From Liquorilactobacillus satsumensis DSM 16230 = JCM 12392 (GTDB lineage: Bacteria > Bacillota > Bacilli > Lactobacillales > Lactobacillaceae): a DNA stretch of 53,800 nt. The translations under genes and the position numbers were made by a program. Shown piece after piece: positions 1 to 8,095 of this stretch; the stretch's first letter is position 1, and each line of letters opens with the position of its first letter. The notes beneath the pieces are model-generated. The model had not been told where the DNA came from. It was given only the letters and a program-made list of their open reading frames with translations, and searched no databases. The stretch is from contig NZ_AZFQ01000023.1 of assembly GCF_001435195.1 (NCBI RefSeq), positions 39,072 through 92,871 on the forward strand, read 5' to 3'.

Positions 1-7
1 TAAAAGA

Positions 8-43
8 GGGGCTATGACAAAATTTAACTTTTGTCATAGCCCC
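8..43. repeat. Palindromic intergenic repeat, copy 1 (bidirectional terminator)
   Basis: GGGGCTATGACAAAA and its near-perfect inverse TTTTGTCATAGCCCC flank a short AT loop, preceded on the plus strand by AAAAGA. It lies just after the stop of the minus-strand mecA gene, so it probably terminates mecA. Closely related copies lie at 7425-7465, 12044-12084 and 53746-53781. The flanking sequence may continue beyond the window edge. Confidence 0.8.
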
Positions 44-104
44 GTCTAACTTTATCTTTGGCAATGTAATTTAATACATTCCAATCATCATTCTAAATCC
101 TACT

Positions 105-830
105 TTACTTAAAGTAGTAACGCGCCAGTTCAAATGCAGAAGCCTTAAAAATCATTTTTCCTCTTTCCTGCAAAAGATCAGGAGAAACATTCACGCGTTT
201 ACCATACTCAACCGCCAGCGATAAAATATCTTTAATCTGGCTATCACTTGTCTGTTCCACAAAGAAAACAAGATCCAAGTAATACTTATCCTTAAAGAAG
301 AAGAGGCTTGAAGCCACATCCTCACTGCGAAGAACCTTGGACGCCTGTACAAAATCTTCAAAATCCTTGAACTCAATGACATAATGTCTGCGTTCTGTAC
401 TCTTGTCATTCAAATATCCAGAAACCCCGTCACCATCATCAACAATTGCCCCTTTTTTCTTATCAGGGTTGGTTGTCAATTCATGTTTAATATATTCCGA
501 AACATCTTCATCAGCTCCAAGGAGCGAAAAGTCCAAATCGTTGGGGGTGTCACCATTACCTTCTTTTGAGTCTTTTTTTCCAGCATCTTTTGGATTCACC
601 TTGCTAATAAAAAGTTCTAGTCCATTTCTATTAGGTAGTAACTGAAAAGTCACCGCATCATTTTCACGAAATTCATGATCAACGTCGACTTCTTCTAAAA
701 TGCTGTAGAAAAAATTCTCAATTTCCTTATGATTGCCAAGCAAGTCGAGGACAGTAATTCCACGTTCGGTCAAGTCGTCAGTCTCAAGCAATACCCTAAT
801 AGTATTGTCATTGATTTTTTCCATCTCCAT
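105..830 (-). CDS. mecA: Adaptor protein MecA
   Basis: MecA recruits substrates to the ClpC unfoldase and, in Bacillus, controls competence and Spx levels. The N-terminus (MEMEKINDNTIRVLL) is the conserved MecA opening, followed by an acidic, low-complexity linker and a C-terminal domain of alternating beta and helix. At 241 residues it is the usual size. I chose the ATG at 830 because the family begins MEMEK or similar. An in-frame ATG at 833 and a GTG at 839 are alternatives behind the AGGTGG ribosome site. It ends just before palindromic repeat copy 1. Spx lies upstream on the same strand as a separate unit with its own terminator. Identification is from recognised family sequence. Confidence 0.93.
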   Translation of the reverse strand: MEMEKINDNTIRVLLETDDLTERGITVLDLLGNHKEIENFFYSILEEVDVDHEFRENDAVTFQLLPNRNGLELFISKVNPKDAGKKDSKEGNGDTPNDLDFSLLGADEDVSEYIKHELTTNPDKKKGAIVDDGDGVSGYLNDKSTERRHYVIEFKDFEDFVQASKVLRSEDVASSLFFFKDKYYLDLVFFVEQTSDSQIKDILSLAVEYGKRVNVSPDLLQERGKMIFKASAFELARYYFK

Positions 831-980
831 CATGGTCACCCACCTTTCCGATATACCCTCTCGCTTAATGATAACTAAAAAAAAGAAATTGTAAAGGACT
901 TTATCCTAAAAAGAAAGCTAATCTAGCAGAAAAGATGAATTTCTGTTTGATTATCCTTCTACATCCTCAAAGTTACCAAA

Positions 981-1018
981 GGAGGCTACAGCAACTCATT
1001 AAAATTGCTATAGCCCCC
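981..1018 (-). terminator. Hairpin terminator downstream of spx
   Basis: Read on the minus strand, GGGGGCTATAGCAA pairs with TTGCTGTAGCCTCC in a 14-bp stem with two G-U pairs. The following T-tract is short (TTT), so it is a moderate terminator. It lies between spx and mecA and separates the two units. Confidence 0.55.
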
Positions 1019-1055
1019 TATCTATAAAGTTCCACCAATTGCCTATTTAATTAAA

Positions 1056-1454
1056 CTAAAAACCTGCCAACTCTTGGGCACGCTGTAGTTCAAGAGCACG
1101 AACTTCACGTGGCAAGAAACGCCGAATCTCATCTTCATTATAACCGACTTGTAATCTCTTTTCATCCAGAATGATTGGTCGTCTTAAAAGACCTGGATTC
1201 TTCTGAATTAAATCGAAAAGCTGCTTGAGAGGTAACTCATCCAAATCAACATTCAACTTTTGATAAGCTTTAGAACGTTTTGAGATGATTTCCTCAGTTC
1301 CGTTTTCGGTCATCTGTAAAATTTGTTTAATCTCGTTGATACTCAATGGTTCAGAAAAGATATTGCGTTCTTTAAAAGGAATCTCATGTTTCCTCAACCA
1401 CGCACGTGCTTTACGACAAGAAGTGCAACTTGGTGATGTATATAAAGTAACCAT
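1056..1454 (-). CDS. spx: Transcriptional regulator Spx (ArsC family)
   Basis: Spx binds the RNA polymerase alpha C-terminal domain and redirects transcription in thiol and oxidative stress. It has the thioredoxin-like ArsC/Spx fold with the redox switch CTSC (residues 10-13) near the N-terminus, and a [10 protein letters not shown] segment in the second half typical of the family. The length of 132 residues is normal. A ribosome site (AAAGGAG) lies in front of the ATG. Spx is degraded by ClpXP, and clpP lies at the other end of the window. Lactobacilli often carry several Spx paralogs, so which one this is cannot be told from sequence alone. Confidence 0.93.
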   Translation of the reverse strand: MVTLYTSPSCTSCRKARAWLRKHEIPFKERNIFSEPLSINEIKQILQMTENGTEEIISKRSKAYQKLNVDLDELPLKQLFDLIQKNPGLLRRPIILDEKRLQVGYNEDEIRRFLPREVRALELQRAQELAGF

Positions 1455-1772
1455 AACTTATCCGCTCCTTTACATTAAAAGCAACTTGTAATTAATATCG
1501 CCCACAAGCATATTATACCGCTTGTATCAAAAAATTAATACCTTTATTTGATAAAAAAAACAAATAAATTAGTCAAAGTGGCTTTGTAAAAATACTGTAA
1601 AGGTCGATAATTCTTCACTTTCCATTACATATAAGGGATAGTAAGTAATTTTTAGCTTCAACTAACATTACTTTTTGTTTATAGAACTGAATAGTCAAAT
1701 AGTTATTAAAGCGCCTTAGTCCAAACAAACTGCAAGCCCTTTCCATATTCCAATGTAAACGTTATCTCTTTT
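1455..1772. other. 318-bp gene-free stretch: spx upstream region
   Basis: The part next to spx contains a TATAAT hexamer read on the minus strand (1512-1517), about 60 bases ahead of the spx start, which could be its -10 box. No convincing -35 is seen at 16-18 bp. From 1518 to 1772 the sequence is AT-rich with no open frame, clear hairpin or repeat that I can support. Confidence 0.4.
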
Positions 1773-2507
1773 TTAAACCCTAAAACTTTTATCAACACCT
1801 GCAACTTCAACTATAACCTGCCGCCCAGCTGCCTGCTGTGCTTCTTGCTGTAACTTACTGAATTCAATTTTTTGGGGTAGATGTGAAAGTACTAGTTGCT
1901 TAACTCCTGCTGCTTTAGCTAAGTTCCCAGATTCGAGGGAGGTCATGTGCCACTTCGTTCCTGTTTTGGTAGCATCAAAATTCGTATCTGTCAGCAGTAA
2001 ATCTGCAGCATGTGCAAACGGCACAAGTTCAGAAAAGTAGGCAGTATCAGCTGTGAAAACAAAAGTTTTACGTTCTCGGGTAGTAATTCTCATTGCAAAA
2101 GCTGTCACAGGATGCTTAGTCCGTAAAAATTGAATCTGGAAAGGCCCGATTTCAAGAGGCTTTTGCGGTTCATATCCATACCCCTTGGTGGCATGCGGCC
2201 ATGTAAGGGCTGTAAAATGTTCCTGATCTTCTTGATGCCCATAAATTGGGAGAATTTTCTTTCCTTCATCATTATTCAGTTGCCAATAATATTGTAAAAC
2301 TCCGACATCTGCGATATGATCATAGTGATAGTGAGATAGCAAAACTGCATCTAACTTCATCGGATCAAGGTGATGTTCCAGACTCAATAAAGCACCACTG
2401 CCGCAATCTAACAACAGATTAAAGCCATCTTCTTGCAGTAAATAACTGCTTGTTCCTTGATTGTCATAAGGATAGCCACCATACATCCCTAACACTGTTA
2501 TTTTCAT
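1773..2507 (-). CDS. MBL-fold metallo-hydrolase (YhfI/RNase Z-like)
   Basis: This is a 244-residue metallo-beta-lactamase-fold enzyme. The start (ITVLGMYGGYP), the metal-binding motif SHYHYDHIAD (HxHxDH, residues about 59-64), a later histidine in RTKHPVTAF, the aspartate in FTADTAY and the C-terminal SHLP all fit the RNase Z/YhfI branch that hydrolyses phosphoester-type substrates. The substrate cannot be deduced. AGGAGGAGATC precedes the ATG. It is monocistronic and divergent from the next gene. Confidence 0.85.
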   Translation of the reverse strand: MKITVLGMYGGYPYDNQGTSSYLLQEDGFNLLLDCGSGALLSLEHHLDPMKLDAVLLSHYHYDHIADVGVLQYYWQLNNDEGKKILPIYGHQEDQEHFTALTWPHATKGYGYEPQKPLEIGPFQIQFLRTKHPVTAFAMRITTRERKTFVFTADTAYFSELVPFAHAADLLLTDTNFDATKTGTKWHMTSLESGNLAKAAGVKQLVLSHLPQKIEFSKLQQEAQQAAGRQVIVEVAGVDKSFRV

Positions 2508-2600
2508 ATGTAGATCTCCTCCTAAAATTACTTGCTTTTAAAATCAATTCGATTATAACACAAGTATTCTGGCTCAGAAGATCACAGAAAGGAGCTCATT

Positions 2601-3062
2601 TTGAATTATCTTTATTTAACTTTTGGCTCAAAATCAATTTTAACAGAACTCAAGTCGCAAAATCCGACGCATCAATTTGTCGAATTGGCTTCCTTTGAAA
2701 ATGAGCAAAAACGTGCACTTCTAGATATTACTTCTGCAGATTCTGTCTTTAAATCGGGAATCGGCTTCAAAGTATTGGCGGGAAATTTTCATATTCAGCA
2801 AGATGTTAATTATTATTTTAACCACTTTATGCTTGATGAAGATGACCAAAAAAAATGGTTGCCAACTTTAACAAAACCAGCTGCCAGTCTACAATATCTA
2901 CTTGGTCAATCCATTAAGCACGACTTTAACTTTCTGACGATCACCACTTGGGATGATGAGTCCAAATACTCAGACTGGATAGCACAGCATCCTTTCTTAT
3001 CAAATGCAAACGGGACTTTTGATTCTCCCTACAAACGTGTATTTACACTCGCTAAAAACTAA
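2601..3062 (+). CDS. ABM/HmoB-like domain protein
   Basis: This 153-residue protein resembles the antibiotic-biosynthesis-monooxygenase (ABM)/HmoB-like proteins common in lactobacilli. The N-terminus is MNYLYLTFGS. The second half has the dimeric ferredoxin-like pattern, with a hydrophobic strand (FNFLTITTWDDE), then KYSDWIAQHPF and a terminal RVFTLAK strand. In HmoB-type proteins this fold can bind heme, but I see no residue that proves heme binding here. The start is TTG at 2601, set by the ribosome site GAAAGGAG seven bases upstream. It may be cotranscribed with the dipeptidase gene 52 bases downstream. Confidence 0.6.
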   Translation: MNYLYLTFGSKSILTELKSQNPTHQFVELASFENEQKRALLDITSADSVFKSGIGFKVLAGNFHIQQDVNYYFNHFMLDEDDQKKWLPTLTKPAASLQYLLGQSIKHDFNFLTITTWDDESKYSDWIAQHPFLSNANGTFDSPYKRVFTLAKN

Positions 3063-3114
3063 AAGGCATACTACTGCGCACCATTTTTCAAGCAAAAGCC
3101 AAGGAGGACAGCGG

Positions 3115-3672
3115 ATGAACACTTTAAAAAATGGTTTCATTAACATTCAAAAACTCGATCCGACAATTATTGTTGAACTTAAGTACGCAACTACTGATAA
3201 TTTCACTCATCAAGTCATTTATGACTTTAAAACCGCAATTGCACGAATCGGTACTGCCGAAAAGCTCGCCACCGCCAGCAATCTATTGCGTAAACAAGGA
3301 TTTCGCCTTAAAGTCTGGGATGCCTATCGCCCTGTCAGTGCCCAAAAAAGACTTTTTGAAGTTTATCCTGATCCAACTTTTGTAGCACTTCCAGACCCCA
3401 ATTTTAGCCACCAAAAAGGAGTTACTTTTGACCTGACTATTACAGATCCTACAGGCAAGGAATTAGAAATGCAGAGTGGTTTTGATGACTTTTCTGCACG
3501 AGCACATCGAGATTTTGAACGCACCCCGCAGCAAGCTAAAAATTATCAACTCTTAAATTCTGCAATGATCGCTGCTGGCTTCGAGGGTTATGCAGCTGAG
3601 TGGTGGGATTTTCGTGATACCGAAAAAGACACTTATGGGCCGTTAGCGGCTGATCCTAATGATTATCAATAA
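3115..3672 (+). CDS. VanX-like D-alanyl-D-alanine dipeptidase (M15D)
   Basis: M15D enzymes cleave D-Ala-D-Ala for cell-wall turnover and carbon use, or in vanX context for glycopeptide resistance. Visible motifs are the arginine loop WDAYRP (residues 68-73), the zinc motif SHQKGVTFD (H99, D106) and the catalytic E162 in EWWDFRD. The third zinc ligand, histidine in VanX (EWWH), is aspartate 165 here. At 185 residues it is of typical length. An upstream in-frame start exists, but AAGGAGG at 3101 sets the ATG at 3115. There are no van genes around, so a housekeeping role is more likely. It ends ahead of a strong bidirectional terminator. Confidence 0.8.
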   Translation: MNTLKNGFINIQKLDPTIIVELKYATTDNFTHQVIYDFKTAIARIGTAEKLATASNLLRKQGFRLKVWDAYRPVSAQKRLFEVYPDPTFVALPDPNFSHQKGVTFDLTITDPTGKELEMQSGFDDFSARAHRDFERTPQQAKNYQLLNSAMIAAGFEGYAAEWWDFRDTEKDTYGPLAADPNDYQ

Positions 3673-3772
3673 ATTGCTGATTTTAAGCTTTTTCGCTAAG
3701 CGTCAACACCTTTGACCCGAAAACGCTTACACACAAAAATCCACTTTAAAAACAAGTGATTTTTATCAATCC

Positions 3773-3822
3773 AAAAACTCCAGCCAGTGACTGAGCTGCA
3801 TCAGTCCTAGCTGGAGTTTTTA
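3773..3822. terminator. Bidirectional terminator between dipeptidase gene and nrdG
   Basis: AAAAACTCCAGC and GCTGGAGTTTTT form a 12-bp stem that carries an inner GACTGA/TCAGTC hairpin. Runs of A on the left and T on the right let it serve both convergent units: the plus-strand dipeptidase gene and minus-strand nrdDG. Confidence 0.8.
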
Positions 3823-3912
3823 ATGATCCTTTTTATCTTCGTTTTCTTAAATTTTATCAGGCATTTAGTCAATTTTCATCCAGTTTAATTTTTGCAGAAA
3901 ACTTAGCTGACA

Positions 3913-4497
3913 CTATTTGAGCAACTTGTCCCACAAAACCACATCGCCGCTTTGCAATGACCGCTGCACATCAATAATTCTCTGATTAGAACTTCCTCTA
4001 AACTGGAGGGTTAAATCTTTTTTGGGCAACTCAAACCTACCGTCTACCAAAATATCAATTAAAGATAATAATTCCCGTTTATCTGCTGAATCAATTAATA
4101 ACTCATCCCATTTATATCCAGTCCAAGACCAGACATCTTTTGTATGACCGTACTCCTGACGCAGCCGCTTAACAAGTCGCAAGCAGACTTGTGTATTAAG
4201 GAAAGGCTCTCCTCCCAGAAGCGTTAAACCTTGACAGTAATCAGCCCCCAAATCTTCAATAATCAGATCTTCCAGTTCCTGGGTATACGGAGTTCCATAA
4301 TGAAAATTTTGTGCAACTTTGTTATAACATCCAGGGCAAGCAAACTTGCAGCCGCTGACATATAGACTGCAGCGGACTCCTTCACCATCAACAAAGTTAT
4401 AGGGTTTATAGTCTGCAATATACTGTTGGCTTAAATCCGAAGCCAACCATTCTTCCGGCTTGGGATCGCGTGGTTTTCGTTCTGCTCTATTCTTCAT
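3913..4497 (-). CDS. nrdG: Anaerobic ribonucleotide reductase activating protein NrdG
   Basis: NrdG is the radical-SAM activase that installs the glycyl radical on NrdD. The signature CKFACPGC (CX3CX2C, about residues 45-52) that binds the 4Fe-4S cluster is preceded by GEGVRCSLYVSGC. TLLGGEPFLN, the SAM-binding GGE motif, follows. The ATG at 4497 overlaps the nrdD stop by 11 bases, giving translational coupling and 194 residues. An in-frame ATG at 4512 is possible, but neither start has a strong ribosome site. It is the second gene of nrdDG and ends before the terminator at 3773-3822. Confidence 0.93.
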   Translation of the reverse strand: MKNRAERKPRDPKPEEWLASDLSQQYIADYKPYNFVDGEGVRCSLYVSGCKFACPGCYNKVAQNFHYGTPYTQELEDLIIEDLGADYCQGLTLLGGEPFLNTQVCLRLVKRLRQEYGHTKDVWSWTGYKWDELLIDSADKRELLSLIDILVDGRFELPKKDLTLQFRGSSNQRIIDVQRSLQSGDVVLWDKLLK

Positions 4498-6652
4498 TAT
4501 TAATCGCCCCATTAAAAAGATTTTTCTTCCGGGAAGCAATCTCAACGTGCCGCCCATGAACCATTGGCCGTTGTAATGGATTCCCCAGATAACCGCATGT
4601 TCTTTTTACGCAGTCACACGTTTTAGGGTCATGGTTCCCACATTCTGGACACTCAAATCCCCTTGCAGTTGCTTTGAATTCGCCTTTAAAATCACATTTA
4701 AAACAATGATCAATTGGTGTATTGGTGCCCAAATAACCGACTTTGTCATACGCCCAATCCCAGACAGCTTCAAGTGCCTTAGGATTTTGCTTTAGATTCG
4801 GATACTCACAGTAATGAATGAATCCGCCAGAAGCATACTTGGGATAATCCATCTCAAACTTCAACTTTTCAAACGGAGACGGATGTTTACGAACATCATA
4901 GTGAAAGCTATTAGTATAGTATTCTTTAGCAGTAATATCCTTGATTTTGCCAAAACGTTTAGTGTCGAGTACACAGAAACGATCAGTTAAAGATTCACTT
5001 GGAGTCGAGTACAAACTAAAGTGATAATCATACTCATCTGACCATGCTACACAGCTATTTTTCATTTTCTTGACAATTTCAAGTGTAAAATCATGTGCCT
5101 CTTTATTCTGCTCCCATTCCGGTCCATAAAAAATTGTCCCGACTTCATAAAGACCAATATATCCCAAAGAAACTGTTGCACGTCTTTCTTTAAACAGTTG
5201 GTCAACGCTTTCACCCGGCTGTAGTCGTTTGCCAAATGCCCCATATTGATAAAGAATTGGTGCATTCTCTGGAAGAGCCTCTTTGACTCTCCCCACTTTA
5301 AAGACTAGCGCATTTTTACACAATGCCATCTTTTCTTTAAAAATTTTCCAGAAAAGCTGCTGATCACCATTGGATTCAAGGGCAATCCGAGGTAAATTAA
5401 CCGTTACAACCCCAAGATTCATCCGGCCAGAATTCACTTCTTGACCGTTTTCGTCTTTCCAGCCTTGCAAAAAGCTACGACATCCCATCGGAACTTTAAA
5501 ACTACCGGTTAGTTCCTTAATTTTGTCATACATCAAGACATCAGGGTACATCCGTTTGGTAGCACATTCAACTGCTAGTTTTTTTAGTGCATAATTAGGA
5601 TCACCCGGCTTTAAATTTAGCCCTTTTTTAAGCGTAAAAACGAGCTTAGGGAAAATTGCGGTTCTCTTTTCTCGTCCCAGACCTTTAATCCGAACTTCTA
5701 GAATTGCGCGTTGTACCTCGCGCTCTACCCATGAGGTTCCAAGCCCAAATCCTAAAGTCGTAAACGGTGTCTGTCCCTGTGAAGAAAACAGTGTATTAAT
5801 TTCATACTCTAATCCTTGCATCGCATCATAGATATCTTTTTTTGTTCTTTTTTGGGCAAATTCTTTACGTTTGGCTTCGTCTGGAATATATTCTGCAGCT
5901 GCTTCCAAATGTTTATGATAATTACGCAATGCAAAAGGGGCTAGCAATTCATCGACACGATCAGCAGAACAGCCACCATACTGGCTCGAGGCTACGTTAG
6001 CAATAATTTGTGCCATCTGCGCAGTCGCGGTTTGAATAGAATGCGGGCTTTCTACTTCTGCATTTCCAATTTTAAATCCATTATTCAGCATTTCCTTGAA
6101 GTCAATCAAACAACAATTGGTCATCGGACTCCAAGGCGTATAATCAAGATCATGATAATGAATATCGCCACGCAAATGAGCTTTGGCAATATATTCAGGC
6201 ATCATCTTAAGCCCGAGTGTTTTACCAACCGCCCCAGCTGTTAGATCACGCTGTGTATTAAAAACATTGCTATCTTTATTAGCATTTTCATGTACAAGAC
6301 TAGGATCTTTAACTTGTAGCCGTTCCAGCCTCTTTTGCGGATCAGTCTCCTCTATCCAATTTTTTTCATTTTTTTGATAAACTTGCAAAAACTTAATTGC
6401 TTCTTTTGCAAAACCCAATTGATTAAGGGCAACAATCATTTCACGATGAACTTCGTGTGCACTGACAGCTTTTTTCTCCTTCAGCTGTTCAATGACAGTC
6501 TCAATGATTTTAGTTTCCTGTTCCTTTAATCCCATCCGTTCTAAGATGAGCTGTAATTTAAAGCGCTCAAAAGTAACCTGTTCCCCGCCTCTTTTAATAA
6601 AGACAGCTGGGCTTTGCACTTTTTTTTCAACCATTGTTTCTGTCATTGCCAT
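4487..6652 (-). CDS. nrdD: Anaerobic ribonucleoside-triphosphate reductase NrdD
   Basis: NrdD reduces NTPs to dNTPs without oxygen using a glycyl radical. The 721-residue protein begins with an ATP-cone region (IKRGGEQVTFERFKLQLILE). Near the C-terminus it has the zinc cysteines CFKC and CPEC and the glycyl-radical segment RTCGYLGNP. The ATG at 6652 follows AGGAGG. The promoter at 6689-6717 and a palindrome matching the NrdR consensus at 6743-6758 lie upstream, which suggests NrdR repression. nrdG follows with an 11-base overlap. All key features are canonical. Confidence 0.97.
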   Translation of the reverse strand: MAMTETMVEKKVQSPAVFIKRGGEQVTFERFKLQLILERMGLKEQETKIIETVIEQLKEKKAVSAHEVHREMIVALNQLGFAKEAIKFLQVYQKNEKNWIEETDPQKRLERLQVKDPSLVHENANKDSNVFNTQRDLTAGAVGKTLGLKMMPEYIAKAHLRGDIHYHDLDYTPWSPMTNCCLIDFKEMLNNGFKIGNAEVESPHSIQTATAQMAQIIANVASSQYGGCSADRVDELLAPFALRNYHKHLEAAAEYIPDEAKRKEFAQKRTKKDIYDAMQGLEYEINTLFSSQGQTPFTTLGFGLGTSWVEREVQRAILEVRIKGLGREKRTAIFPKLVFTLKKGLNLKPGDPNYALKKLAVECATKRMYPDVLMYDKIKELTGSFKVPMGCRSFLQGWKDENGQEVNSGRMNLGVVTVNLPRIALESNGDQQLFWKIFKEKMALCKNALVFKVGRVKEALPENAPILYQYGAFGKRLQPGESVDQLFKERRATVSLGYIGLYEVGTIFYGPEWEQNKEAHDFTLEIVKKMKNSCVAWSDEYDYHFSLYSTPSESLTDRFCVLDTKRFGKIKDITAKEYYTNSFHYDVRKHPSPFEKLKFEMDYPKYASGGFIHYCEYPNLKQNPKALEAVWDWAYDKVGYLGTNTPIDHCFKCDFKGEFKATARGFECPECGNHDPKTCDCVKRTCGYLGNPLQRPMVHGRHVEIASRKKNLFNGAINNEE

Positions 6653-6688
6653 TTATCTAGTACCTCCTGCTAGTGATTCAATATATAT

Positions 6689-6717
6689 ATTGTATGCTCA
6701 AACGGGCATAAATACAA
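6689..6717 (-). promoter_or_regulatory. Putative sigma-A promoter of nrdDG
   Basis: On the minus strand, TTGTAT (6712-6717) and TACAAT (6689-6694) are separated by exactly 17 bp and lie about 40 bases ahead of the nrdD start. The -10 box overlaps an AT palindrome, CAATATATATATTG (6679-6692), that resembles a stretched NrdR box. Confidence 0.6.
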
Positions 6718-6742
6718 CCAGTAGTGTATGGATATTTTAAAA

Positions 6743-6758
6743 ATACAATATATTGTGC
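6743..6758. promoter_or_regulatory. NrdR box upstream of nrdD
   Basis: The sequence ATACAATATATTGTGC closely matches the NrdR consensus acaCwAtATaTwGtgt, including the invariant C and G ten positions apart. It lies just upstream of the nrdD -35 element. The assignment rests on consensus matching and gene context. Confidence 0.65.
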
Positions 6759-6859
6759 AAAATATGTTATTTAGTTAGTGATTTATTTCCTAAGATTGCA
6801 CAATTAAAACCACGCGTTATAATAATAGCAATTACTGTTCCATCAGGGAGGAATCCACA

Positions 6860-7348
6860 GTGACGCCAGATTTAGTTGAAATTGAAAAACGTGTCCGCAC
6901 AGGTCTGAATGAACTGCTTGCGACTGCACACTTAGAACCAGGTGATCTTTTTGTCCTTGGATGCAGTACTAGTGAAATTCAAGGTAACAAAATCGGTCAA
7001 AATTCCAATCTTGCAATTGGAAGAACTATCATTAAAACAGTGCTTGCCGTTTTACACCCGTTACAAATTAATTTAGCAGTTCAAGGCTGTGAGCACTTAA
7101 ACCGGGCTTTGGTAGTTGAAAAAGAGGTTGCCAAAAGAGCCGGCTTTGAAATTGTAACGGTCTTTCCTGCACTTCATGCCGGCGGAGCTGCACAAATTGC
7201 AGCTTTTGAAAATTTTAAAGAACCAGTTGAAGTTGAACATATTATCGCACAAGCTGGGATGGATATTGGAGACACTGCAATTGGCATGCATGTTAAATTT
7301 GTCCAAAGTCGGGAAAATTTGAGTGCTAACTCGAAATTACGAACATAG
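6860..7348 (+). CDS. TIGR01440 family protein (YwlG-like), C-terminus replaced
   Basis: This belongs to the widespread YwlG/TIGR01440 family of unknown function. It is recognisable from [44 protein letters not shown] and [13 protein letters not shown]. Family members usually continue about 25 residues after GMHxK and end near a RPKLIGG motif. Here that part is missing, and the last residues ([13 protein letters not shown]) are encoded by the left half of an 88-bp palindrome. It is therefore 162 residues rather than the usual 180 or more. The start is GTG, set by AGGGAGG. Whether the shortened protein works is unknown. Confidence 0.8.
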   Translation: MTPDLVEIEKRVRTGLNELLATAHLEPGDLFVLGCSTSEIQGNKIGQNSNLAIGRTIIKTVLAVLHPLQINLAVQGCEHLNRALVVEKEVAKRAGFEIVTVFPALHAGGAAQIAAFENFKEPVEVEHIIAQAGMDIGDTAIGMHVKFVQSRENLSANSKLRT

Positions 7349-7395
7349 CGAGTACTTTGCGATGAGTAATTCGAAGTTAGACGGAGAATTTTGAC
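7308..7395. repeat. 88-bp imperfect palindrome at the 3' end of the TIGR01440 gene
   Basis: GTC...AAAATT (7308-7319) mirrors AATTTTGAC (7387-7395). CTAACTCGAAATTAC (7326-7340) pairs with GTAATTCGAAGTTAG (7366-7380), two mismatches. The element starts inside the coding frame and supplies its stop codon. It looks like a small mobile or REP-like palindrome that truncated the gene. I see no second copy in the window. Confidence 0.6.
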
Positions 7396-7406
7396 TTATG
7401 GAACAC

Positions 7407-7465
7407 GTTTATCCGGAATAAAAGAAGGGCTGTGACAAAATTTAACTTTTGTCACAGTCCCTTTT
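7407..7465. repeat. Palindromic intergenic repeat, copy 2, with 19-bp flank
   Basis: AGGGCTGTGACAAAA and TTTTGTCACAGTCCC form the stem, followed by TTTT. The adjoining flank GTTTATCCGGAATAAAAGA (7407-7425) recurs, inverted, beside copy 4 at 53782-53800. The repeated unit is thus longer than the hairpin. It sits between the convergent TIGR01440 gene and tsaE. Confidence 0.8.
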
Positions 7466-7586
7466 ATTGCGGCTAAACTTGTTTCAGCAATTAAATTTTA
7501 CTTTTCTAAGGTGTCTTCCCACTTCATTTAATAAATTTTGCAAAAAATCCTCTAATAAGCAGCTAAAAAAGTGCTCTCAACAAATC

Positions 7587-8075
7587 TTAGCTAGGCTTAA
7601 TTCCATTTTTAGCAGCTACTTTAGCTAACTGCTGACACTCTGCTACAAAATGAGCACCTATGGGAATGAATTCTAACAAACGCTTCTCAGTGTTCCTTTT
7701 TGACTTGTTTATCTTGATCGTCAGCCGCTCAGCCGGAAGATCTTCTGCTACAAATTGTGGCCATTCTACAACACTCACACCTGTACCATTAAAATATTCT
7801 TCTAACCCCAGGTCAGCGCCGCCTACTCCTTCTAAACGATAAACATCCATATGATAAAGCGGCAGCCTCCCTTGGTGATATTCTTTAATAAGGTTAAAAG
7901 TTGGACTTTTTACATTGCCATGAATCCCTAAACCAGCAGCAAACCCTTTAGTAAAAGTTGTCTTTCCTGCACCCAAATCGCCCTCTAATAAAATAACATC
8001 GCCAGCAGTCACAAAACTTGCTAAAAGCTGTGCCAGCTTAGCGGTTTCTGCAGAACTTTCAACAACAAATTCCAC
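7587..8075 (-). CDS. tsaE: tRNA threonylcarbamoyladenosine biosynthesis ATPase TsaE
   Basis: TsaE (YdiB) is the ATPase that works with TsaB and TsaD to make t6A37 in ANN-decoding tRNAs. The P-loop is GDLGAGKTTFTKG (about residues 32-44). KSPTFNLIKEY, the YHMDVYRLE segment and VVEWPQ are typical. At 162 residues it is normal, though the C-terminal tail is slightly long. The start is GTG at 8075 behind AAGGAGGAAG. It is the last gene of ung-pta-tsaE, 20 bases after pta. Confidence 0.93.
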   Translation of the reverse strand: MEFVVESSAETAKLAQLLASFVTAGDVILLEGDLGAGKTTFTKGFAAGLGIHGNVKSPTFNLIKEYHQGRLPLYHMDVYRLEGVGGADLGLEEYFNGTGVSVVEWPQFVAEDLPAERLTIKINKSKRNTEKRLLEFIPIGAHFVAECQQLAKVAAKNGIKPS

Positions 8076-8095
8076 GAAGTCTTCCTCCTTATTGT

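Noticed and set aside
4498-4557. Extended N-terminus of NrdG
   Set aside because: The longer frame lies fully inside nrdD, adds residues not seen in the family and has no good ribosome site.
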